From the IMG/VR virus record IMGVR_UViG_3300028197_000620, positions 1-20,992 of that record: a stretch of DNA of 20,992 nt, one strand, 5' to 3'. Source of the DNA: a virus. Below the pieces are notes generated by a model, which made no database searches, was not told the origin of the DNA, and was given only the letters and a program-made list of their open reading frames with translations. Below are positions 1 to 5,300 of the stretch, piece after piece (within the stretch, counting starts at the first letter, position 1; each line of letters starts with the position of its first letter). A program made the translations under genes and the position numbers.

Positions 1-39
1 ATAAAGCGGTTAAAGTGGGTTCAACTCCCACAACCTGCA
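1..39 (+). tRNA. 3' part of tRNA-Ile or tRNA-Met (5' end outside window)
   Basis: The last 39 bases of a tRNA are present. The T-arm is GTGGG (15-19), TTCAACT (20-26), CCCAC (27-31). The acceptor strand AACCTGC (32-38) and discriminator A39 follow, with no encoded CCA. Counting back, a 5-base variable region (10-14) and anticodon stem strand AGCGG (5-9) place A1-T2 as anticodon positions 35-36 and A3-A4 as positions 37-38. The anticodon is therefore NAU, which reads Ile (GAU) or Met/modified Ile (CAU). The wobble base lies outside the window, so the two cannot be separated. Confidence 0.85.
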
Positions 40-42
40 TTT

Positions 43-127
43 GGGAGTATGGTGGAATCGGTAGACACACCAGACTTAAAATCTGTTGAGCATTACGCTC
101 GTGGGAGTTCAAGTCTCCCTACTCCTA
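43..127 (+). tRNA. tRNA-Leu (anticodon UAA)
   Basis: A class II tRNA with a long variable arm. The acceptor strands GGGAGTA (43-49) and TACTCCT (120-126) pair with one G.U, and the discriminator is A127. The anticodon loop CTTAAAA (75-81) gives UAA at 77-79, reading the A+T-rich codon UUA. The T-arm is GGGAG (103-107), TTCAAGT, CTCCC (115-119). CCA is not encoded. It lies 3 bases after the upstream tRNA and 16 bases before the next start codon, as in a co-transcribed tRNA/small-gene cluster. Confidence 0.97.
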
Positions 128-143
128 TTATTAACAATAAACT

Positions 144-335
144 ATGTCACAATATGATTTTGGTGGACTTGAGAGGCATCCTGCTAACATCCTAAGATTG
201 ATTAGTGAGTTAGAAGGATCATACCAACTTTGTAAGTATATGGGTTTTGAAGAGGATATGAAAATCCTTGACAAAATGAAAAAACCATATTATAAACTCT
301 ACTTTAAAACGAAGAAGGAGTACAACGCAAAATGA
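144..335 (+). CDS. Small protein of unknown function (63 aa)
   Basis: A 63-residue ORF begins 16 bases after tRNA-Leu. I do not recognise a family. The protein is charged, with a Lys/Tyr-rich C-terminal third (KKPYYKLYFKTKKEY) and no signal peptide, membrane segment or obvious motif. The middle (about residues 14-45) looks helical. No convincing Shine-Dalgarno sequence precedes the ATG, which is common in this window. The position between a tRNA and other small ORFs, on the same strand and with little spacing, is typical of phage small-gene blocks, so I take it as a real gene. The function is open. Confidence 0.68.
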   Translation: MSQYDFGGLERHPANILRLISELEGSYQLCKYMGFEEDMKILDKMKKPYYKLYFKTKKEYNAK

Positions 336-352
336 AAATGAGTTGATATCAC

Positions 353-360
353 CATAAATA
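353..360 (+). promoter_or_regulatory. Possible T4-type late promoter box (CATAAATA)
   Basis: CATAAATA differs at one base from the T4 late consensus TATAAATA and lies 20 bases before the ATG at 381, in the only gap between the two small ORFs. In T4 the box sits at about -13 to -6, which would put a start near 366. This single 8-base match in A+T-rich DNA is suggestive only. Confidence 0.4.
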
Positions 361-380
361 CGACAAGCAGAAGCAATACG

Positions 381-677
381 ATGTCGTTTCACCCATACAA
401 TTTAACATCAAAATATGTCTTTTGCACATTTCCGGTAAATTATACAGTTATTGTGAAAATGTATTTCATTGAGGGAATGCCTTTTACATATGATAAAGTA
501 GAAAGGGAAGAACTGGAAGATGTTTGGATACGAGCAGAGGCAGCATTAAATCCTGAGTTTACAATGGAGCAGGTAGATCAATACTCTGACTATCTTATTG
601 CTGAAGAATTACACCCATGTTTATATCCAGTTGAAATGACTAATCCCGAGTTAATGCCAGATGACACGTTTTCATGA
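381..677 (+). CDS. Acidic small protein of unknown function (98 aa; start uncertain)
   Basis: No family is recognised. The part from about residue 27 onwards is acidic and looks like a compact helical protein (KVEREELEDVWIRAEAAL, then MEQVDQYSDYLIAEEL). The first 26 residues differ in character, being Ser/Thr/Tyr/Phe-rich. A second ATG at 459-461 would give a 72-residue protein starting MYFIEGMPFTYDK. Neither start has a good ribosome binding site. The 381 start is kept because it follows a possible late promoter box, but 459 is a serious alternative. The 3' end overlaps the cpeT start at 661 by 17 bases in another frame, suggesting translational coupling with cpeT. Confidence 0.65.
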   Translation: MSFHPYNLTSKYVFCTFPVNYTVIVKMYFIEGMPFTYDKVEREELEDVWIRAEAALNPEFTMEQVDQYSDYLIAEELHPCLYPVEMTNPELMPDDTFS

Positions 678-1146
678 TTATATTGAAGGTACTTTTGATA
701 ACAAAGAACAGGCATTAAAATATCCTACTAGGTATGCTAGAATTATTATCAAGCATAAATGGATTGGTGGTGATTGGTTTGAGGGCACCCAATCTTTTCA
801 TAAAAGAGAACCATACAGGAAATTTCTAATTCGTATTTTCCCAGAAGGGGAAAAAATTCGCGTCAAAAATTATGATCTAAAAGGTGTATACAAAGAAGGA
901 TGTGATACATTATTTCAATTGGTAGGAACCAAATATCATGGTAGTAACACTGAGTGTACTTGCTGGGTGTTTTGGAAAGGAATTAAAACTTACTTGACAA
1001 ATAGCATAATTATAGGTTATAATGACTACAAGGTCATGGATTCAGGAATTAATCCTGAGACTGGAAAAAAACTCTGGGGATCTCAATGGGGACATTTAGA
1101 GTTTAAACGCCAAACTAGCTCAGCTGGTAGAGCAGGTCTTTTGTAA
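661..1146 (+). CDS. cpeT: CpeT/CpcT-like phycobiliprotein lyase
   Basis: This resembles the CpcT/CpeT family, lyases that help attach bilin chromophores to phycobiliproteins in cyanobacteria and that are known auxiliary metabolic genes of cyanophages. Visible family features are an N-terminal GTFDNKEQALKYPTRYA segment (10-26), an IRIFPEGEKIRVKNYDL strand region (57-73), a Cys-containing CTCWVFWKG segment (99-107), and the C-terminal signature D-S-G-x-N-x-x-T-G-K-x-L-W-G-S-x-W-G (127-144). In infection it presumably acts on host light-harvesting antenna pigments, though substrate specificity cannot be read. The gene overlaps the previous ORF by 17 bases. Its last 12 residues (150-161) are encoded inside tRNA-Thr, and its stop codon (1144-1146) overlaps the tRNA anticodon loop. 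Family members usually end soon after the position of residue 150, so this tail is probably a non-functional extension. Confidence 0.85.
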   Translation: MTRFHDYIEGTFDNKEQALKYPTRYARIIIKHKWIGGDWFEGTQSFHKREPYRKFLIRIFPEGEKIRVKNYDLKGVYKEGCDTLFQLVGTKYHGSNTECTCWVFWKGIKTYLTNSIIIGYNDYKVMDSGINPETGKKLWGSQWGHLEFKRQTSSAGRAGLL

Positions 1147-1181
1147 AGATCAGGTCGCAGGTTCAAGTCCTGTGTTTGGCT
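1109..1181 (+). tRNA. tRNA-Thr (anticodon UGU)
   Basis: A complete cloverleaf. The acceptor GCCAAAC (1109-1115) pairs with GTTTGGC (1174-1180), and the discriminator is T1181. The anticodon stem GGTCT/AGATC encloses TTTGTAA (1140-1146), with anticodon UGU at 1142-1144, reading ACA. The T-arm is GCAGG (1157-1161), TTCAAGT, CCTGT. No CCA is encoded. The first 38 bases are also the 3' end of the cpeT reading frame, so the same DNA serves a protein and a tRNA. Confidence 0.97.
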
Positions 1182-1197
1182 TTCCACTTTTGTGGAA
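1182..1197 (+). other. Perfect hairpin before the tmRNA acceptor piece
   Basis: TTCCAC (1182-1187) and GTGGAA (1192-1197) form a perfect 6-bp stem with a TTTT loop. It starts directly after the discriminator of tRNA-Thr and ends just before the helix-forming part of the tmRNA acceptor piece. It may be the 5' terminal hairpin of the acceptor RNA, or a processing spacer. It has no T-tract after the stem, so it is not a standard terminator. Confidence 0.6.
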
Positions 1198-1248
1198 TAG
1201 GTGACACCACCGGTATTTCGGACAGGGGTTCAATTCCCCTCACCTCCA
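1198..1248 (+). ncRNA. ssrA: Split tmRNA (ssrA), acceptor piece
   Basis: This is the 3' half of a transfer-messenger RNA, placed before the 5' half as in circularly permuted two-piece tmRNAs. It has the tmRNA-like stretch TTCGGAC (1217-1223), then a T-arm AGGGG (1224-1228), TTCAATT (1229-1235), CCCCT (1236-1240), acceptor strand CACCTCC (1241-1247) and discriminator A1248. It lacks D and anticodon arms, so it is not a tRNA. CACCTCC pairs over 7 bases with GGGGGTG at 1338-1344, placing a G.U at pair 3-70, the identity element for alanyl-tRNA synthetase. GGTGACAC (1200-1207) pairs with GTGTTACT (1370-1377), the expected second helix. The mature 5' end is uncertain and could include the hairpin at 1182. 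CCA must be added after transcription. Confidence 0.9.
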
Positions 1249-1250
1249 TT

Positions 1251-1332
1251 GGGTAGATGTCCGAGTGGTTAAAGGAGGAAGACTGTAAATCTTCTGGCTC
1301 TGCCTACGTTGGTTCAAATCCAACTCTGCCCA
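1251..1332 (+). tRNA. tRNA-Tyr (anticodon GUA), between the two tmRNA pieces
   Basis: A class II tRNA with a long variable arm, as usual for bacterial tRNA-Tyr. The acceptor GGGTAGA (1251-1257) pairs with TCTGCCC (1325-1331), and the discriminator is A1332. The anticodon stem GAAGA/TCTTC (1278-1282, 1290-1294) encloses CTGTAAA, with GUA at 1285-1287. The T-arm is GTTGG (1308-1312), TTCAAAT, CCAAC. It starts 2 bases after the tmRNA acceptor piece and ends 5 bases before the coding piece, so it replaces the usual intervening segment of a permuted tmRNA precursor. RNase P cleavage at its 5' end would help free the 3' end of the acceptor piece. Confidence 0.97.
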
Positions 1333-1491
1333 CTCCTGGGGGTGCCATGGTTTAGACGGGGTATAAGGAGTGTTACTGAAACCTGCTTGGATAAGCAAAC
1401 CATAGATGCAAAAACATCTGACACCGCAGCGAATAATATCGTTGCATTCTCCCGCACTCGCGAACTCGCGACTGCCTGAATGGGAGATCGG

Positions 1492-1521
1492 GGTTAAACT
1501 AGCCTTGTTAACCAAGTAGTT
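1492..1521 (+). other. H-type pseudoknot near the 3' end of the tmRNA coding piece
   Basis: GGTTA (1492-1496) pairs with TAACC (1509-1513), while AACTA (1497-1501) pairs with TAGTT (1517-1521). The two 5-bp stems interlock perfectly, as in the pseudoknots downstream of tmRNA tag frames. A competing hairpin CTTG/CAAG (1504-1507, 1513-1516) is possible. The pairing was read by eye. Confidence 0.75.
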
Positions 1522-1523
1522 CT

Positions 1524-1546
1524 AGGGGGTGAAATGCCCCTTTCTT
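1524..1546 (+). terminator. Terminator-like hairpin after the tmRNA coding piece
   Basis: AGGGG (1524-1528) pairs with CCCCT (1537-1541) across an 8-base loop, followed by TTCTT. The stem is G+C-only apart from one A-T pair and is followed by a pyrimidine-rich run, which suits a weak intrinsic terminator or a 3' processing end of the RNA. The next start codon is only 14 bases further, so read-through into the oxygenase gene is likely. Confidence 0.55.
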
Positions 1547-1559
1547 ATGTCTTTGTATT

Positions 1560-2171
1560 ATGTCTTTTCAATATTCAAAATTCATATACTGTGTAGATGA
1601 TGCTCTAAGTGAGCATTTTTGTAGAACATGTATTGAAAAATTTGAAGCAGACGAGCGTAAATTTGAAGGTCATATTGGTCATGGTTATATTAACAAAGAA
1701 GTTAAAGATTCCACTGATTTGCAAATTTCTTCTTTTTCTGATTGGAAATATGAAGATGATGTATTTTGTAAAACTCTTACTGAACATCTAAAAAACTATG
1801 TAAATAGTGATATCATCAAAGAACGCACTGATAAAGATACTATTGAAATTTTGCAAAATGAAATGCAAGATTCTGGGTATCAAATACAAAGAACTAATCC
1901 AAATTCTGGATATAGTTGGCACAGTGACTTTAATACAATTAAGTCTGAAATTGAAAATAATGGTGTTCGTATGTTGACGTTTATATGGTATCTTAATGAT
2001 ATTGTAGAAGATGGTTATACAGAATTTATTGATGGTACAAAAATTCAACCCAAGACTGGAAGAATGGTTATTTTTCCGGCATGTTGGACTTTTTTTCATC
2101 GTGGATACCCACCTAAAAGTGAAATTAAATACATTGCTACGGGGTGGTTGCATTCTATAGTTGAAGACTAA
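1560..2171 (+). CDS. 2-oxoglutarate/Fe(II)-dependent oxygenase (prolyl 4-hydroxylase-like)
   Basis: This 203-residue protein carries the metal and cosubstrate signature of the prolyl-4-hydroxylase-like 2OG-Fe(II) oxygenases. HxD is H121-S-D123 in GYSWHSDFN, the distal iron ligand is H180 in TFFHRGYPP, and the 2OG-binding basic residue is K190, ten residues later, in IKYIATGW. The GYTEF stretch (152-156) and QPKTGRMVIFPA (163-174) are the usual strands of the double-stranded beta-helix core. All catalytic residues are present, so it should be active. Such genes are common in cyanophages; the substrate is not known from sequence. It follows the tmRNA coding piece by 14 bases, has no clear Shine-Dalgarno sequence, and is followed by tRNA-Asn. 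The 10-base repeat TTATGTCTTT occurs at 1545-1554 and again over its start codon at 1558-1567. Confidence 0.9.
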   Translation: MSFQYSKFIYCVDDALSEHFCRTCIEKFEADERKFEGHIGHGYINKEVKDSTDLQISSFSDWKYEDDVFCKTLTEHLKNYVNSDIIKERTDKDTIEILQNEMQDSGYQIQRTNPNSGYSWHSDFNTIKSEIENNGVRMLTFIWYLNDIVEDGYTEFIDGTKIQPKTGRMVIFPACWTFFHRGYPPKSEIKYIATGWLHSIVED

Positions 2172-2177
2172 ATCCTT

Positions 2178-2195
2178 GAGGTGAGATACCTCTTT
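2178..2195 (+). terminator. Weak terminator-like or spacer hairpin after the oxygenase gene
   Basis: GAGGT (2178-2182) and ACCTC (2188-2192) form a 5-bp stem with loop GAGAT, followed by TTT. It sits between the oxygenase stop codon and tRNA-Asn. The stem and T-run are short, so it may instead mark processing at the 5' side of the tRNA. Confidence 0.35.
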
Positions 2196-2197
2196 AA

Positions 2198-2269
2198 TCC
2201 CGAGTAGCTCAGTGGCAGAGCTGGTGACTGTTAATCACTCGGTCGCAGGTTCAAATCCTGCCTCGGGAG
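2198..2269 (+). tRNA. tRNA-Asn (anticodon GUU)
   Basis: A complete cloverleaf. TCCCGAG (2198-2204) pairs with CTCGGGA (2262-2268), and the discriminator is G2269, as expected for Asn. The anticodon stem GGTGA/TCACT encloses CTGTTAA (2228-2234), with GUU at 2230-2232, reading AAU/AAC. The T-arm is GCAGG (2245-2249), TTCAAAT, CCTGC. CCA is not encoded. It is the last RNA gene before the late virion module; the late promoter box begins 4 bases after its end. Confidence 0.97.
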
Positions 2270-2272
2270 TTG

Positions 2273-2280
2273 TATAAATA
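2273..2280 (+). promoter_or_regulatory. T4-type late promoter box (TATAAATA)
   Basis: An exact match to the T4 late promoter consensus TATAAATA, recognised in T4 by the gp55 sigma factor with the sliding clamp. It lies in the short gap between tRNA-Asn and the giant structural gene, 40 bases before its ATG. By T4 geometry the transcript would start near 2286. It is the natural promoter for the structural genes downstream, which show no other clear promoter between them. Confidence 0.8.
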
Positions 2281-2282
2281 AT

Positions 2283-2299
2283 CTGAGATCAGATCTTAG
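2283..2299 (+). other. Hairpin at the late transcript start
   Basis: CTGAGAT (2283-2289) and ATCTTAG (2293-2299) pair over 7 bases with one G.T and a 3-base loop. An alternative fold pairs ATCTG (2281-2285) with CAGAT (2290-2294). The hairpin straddles the expected late start, so it would form fully only in RNA reading through from the tRNA-Asn side. Confidence 0.45.
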
Positions 2300-2320
2300 T
2301 ATCCGCAGCGGTTGAGTAAT

Positions 2321-5300
2321 ATGGCTTTGACTAGACTTGACAATCTTATTAGTAGTAAAACTGGTAAGTATTTGTATGTCTCTCCCGATGATTTTAATGC
2401 TTCGGATGAGTTGAACAATAGGGGAAATTCCCCAATTAGACCATTTAAGTCTATTCAGAGAGCATTTCTAGAAATTGCGAGGTATTCATACCTCCCTGGT
2501 CCTGACAATGATCGTTTTGACCAGTTCACGATCATGTTGATGCCTGGTAATCATTATATTGATAACCGTCCTGGCATTGTTGGAACTACAGGTATTGATG
2601 CATTTGCATTCAATCAAGCATTAAATGAGTGGGAAGATAATTCCAATCTTGATATTGCTGATCCAAATAATATCCTTTATAGATTTAATAACACTGAAGG
2701 TGGTGCAATTCTGCCTAGAGGTTCATCTCTCGTAGGTTATGACCTTCGTAGAACTGTTGTACGTCCTTTATATGTTCCAGATCCTGCAGATAGGTTAGAG
2801 AAGCGTTCTGCCATCTTTAATGTAACTGGTGCATGTTATTTCTGGCAGTTCACCATCAAGGATGGTGATCTAGAACCATCTTCCCCACTTTATAATAAAA
2901 ATGAAGGTGTAGGTAAGGTATATTATCAGAATGGATATTGGGATCAGTTGGCAATTCCTAACTATTCTCACCACAAACTAACTGTATTTGAATATGCAGA
3001 CAAAGAAGAACTAGGTCTATACTATCAGAAGATTGCTAAGGCATTCTCGCAGTATCAACCAACAATTAACGATCCTGGTGAATTTACTGAAAGAATTCAA
3101 GAAACTAGAATTGTTGGTCCTCTATCAGATATTCGCTCTATTGAGAGCATTGAGTGTGTGGATTCCTCTCCTGCAGGAACAATTAGTGTTAATATTACCA
3201 CTAAAGTAAATCATGGTTATTTCAAGAACCAGTTTGTTTCTATTGAAAACAATGGGTTAGACGATCAATTAAACGGCACTTTCCCTGTAGAAAATATTGA
3301 TCTAGTAGATGGCAGAAAGTTTACTTATAAAATTCCTGGGACTGTTGCAGCTCTTGGAACCAGTGTAAGTTTAGTTAGCGGAACAGTATATACAGCTCAA
3401 AGTGGATTGAGTGCAAATGCGGTAGTCAAGGCGGAAGTTGATTCCGTTGAATCCGCGTCTCCGTATGTCTTTAACTGCTCTATTCGCTCTACCTGGGGTA
3501 TTTGCGGAATCTGGGCAAATGGACTGAAAGCAACTGGATTTAAATCCATGGTTATCGCTCAGTATACGGGCGTTTCGTTGCAGAAAGATGACAGAGCATT
3601 CATTCGTTATGATGAGTATTCTAACACGTTTAATCAGGCATCATTAACTGATGCATTTGCTACTGTTCCATATCATACAAAAGGTGACGCATATTGGAAG
3701 GATGACTGGAGAAACTTCCACGTTCGTGCATCAGATGACGCATTCATTCAGAACGTTTCTATCTTTGCTGTTGGTTTTGCTGATCACTTCCTAATGGAAA
3801 GTGGTGGTGATATGTCTATCACCAACTCTAACTCTAACTTCGGTAACACATCACTTCATGCGATTGGTTTTAAAGGATTTGCCTTTAACCAAGATAAGGG
3901 TGGTTACATCACGGATATTGTTCCTCCAAAAACTATCCCTGAAACACAAGGAAATACCAAGAAGAATGCTTACTACACTATTGATGTAAAAGCATCTAAT
4001 GATCCTAATAATCACAGTAGAATTTTCTTTGGTGATGATGAAGCATATGATCCTGCCAAGAGACCTGCAGCATCAATTGATGGATTCCGAATTGGTGCAA
4101 GAAGTGATGAAAAACTATATGTAAAACTAACCCCAAGAAGTGCTGGTTCTAGTAACATCTTTGATGCTACTCTATCACCAAATGGATTCAAGAAATTTAC
4201 TGCAACTGCATCTATTCTCAATCCTAGTAGTCTTGTACTTAATAATAAAGATCTTGATGCAGCAGATAGGATTGAAGAAAATAAGAACTTCATTGCTGCT
4301 GAAGCTTATGGATATATCACCGGAAAGTATCCAAATCTTGTAGTTAAATCTGGTATTACTATTGAAAAGTGCCGTCGTGATATTGGATATCTGATTGATG
4401 CTACAGTACAAGATCTTCGTCTTGGTGGCAATATTAATACCATTCAGGCAGCAGAATCTTATTATGTTGGAAATAATCTTTCTTATATCACTGGAGAACT
4501 ATCAGAAACTTTAGAGGGATATAATTACGCGAGAGATTTAGCAATTGCAGCAATGCGTAATTTTGCATATCTGCGTCAAGGTGCCTCTACTACAGCAGCA
4601 TCTTCTATTGTAACCATTGGTGATACTTCTGGTATTTCTCAGGGTATGATCGTTACAGATTACGATCCTTCTGAGTTTACTGATGGTAAGTTGAATGCCG
4701 GAGCTTCACGTCCTAATGCTCCTGCCATCCCAGATAACACCTATGTTAAGCGTGTTATTGATGCAACTACAATTGAGTTGGGTCAAAAAGCAGTATACAG
4801 TGAGAAGAAACTGGTATCTGATCGTTATGGAGATGCGAAAGATTTAATCCTTCTCAATAAAGCATTCATTGCTGCTGAAGCATATGATCGTATGGTCCTT
4901 GACTTCCCTGGATTTGTTACTCCTACGGGTGATCCACAAGATTGTAAGGATGATATTGTTGATGTAATTGAAGCAGTTGCAGAAAATACTGCTTTTGGTG
5001 GTAATGCTGTTACCTATGATGCAGCATACTTATATGAAACCGGCGCTCATGTTGCTGGCGAAGAAGATGAGACTATCAAAGCATTCACATATGCTAGAGA
5101 TATGTGCATCCAGGTCATGCGTAATGAAGATGTGTTCATCTTTGGAGCTCATGGTTTAGCACAACAAAAAGACACTACTATCACTTATGCTGCTCCTGAA
5201 CTAGTAAAAGATCGTTATGGCGATGCTCGTAATCTAATTCTTGCTAACAAAGAACTTATTGCTGAAGAAGCAGTAGCAAGAATGATGAATGTATATCCTG

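Larger units (their letters stand above)
1338..1546 (+). ncRNA. ssrA: Split tmRNA (ssrA), coding piece with proteolysis-tag ORF
   Basis: This is the 5' half of the tmRNA plus the messenger part, which rescues stalled ribosomes and tags their products. It begins with GGGGGTG (1338-1344), complementary to the acceptor piece, then the tmRNA D-loop-like ATGGTTTAGACGGGG (1347-1361). Hairpins TGCTT/AAGCA (1384-1397) and AGATG/CATCT (1404-1419) stand before the tag frame, where pseudoknot 1 is expected. The frame from GCG at 1429 (or GCA at 1426) to TGA at 1477-1479 encodes ANNIVAFSRTRELATA. The ANNIV start and FSR core match tags of marine Synechococcus and Prochlorococcus as I recall them; the LATA end departs from the usual VAA/LAA. 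A perfect H-type pseudoknot follows (1492-1521), then a terminator-like hairpin. The mature 3' end lies between about 1523 and 1546. Confidence 0.92.

Noticed and set aside
1198-1248. A degenerate or pseudo-tRNA
   Set aside because: It has only a T-arm and acceptor strand and no D or anticodon arm. Its acceptor strand pairs perfectly with the tmRNA coding piece, so the split-tmRNA reading is better.
1347-1403. 7-base complement ATGGTTT (1347-1353) with AAACCAT (1397-1403) as a tmRNA helix
   Set aside because: The first strand is the conserved D-loop-like element of tmRNA, and the second overlaps the hairpin at 1384-1397. Probably coincidental.
1240-1515. 91-codon minus-strand ORF
   Set aside because: It lies entirely across the end of the tmRNA acceptor piece, tRNA-Tyr and the tmRNA coding piece. 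Structured RNA genes fully explain the sequence.
1605-2153. Overlapping ORFs on both strands within the oxygenase gene
   Set aside because: The oxygenase frame has intact catalytic motifs. The others are low-complexity shadows without recognisable features.
2312-2320. TTG at 2312 as the start of the giant gene
   Set aside because: It adds only three residues and has no ribosome binding signal before it. The ATG at 2321 has GAG 4 bases upstream.
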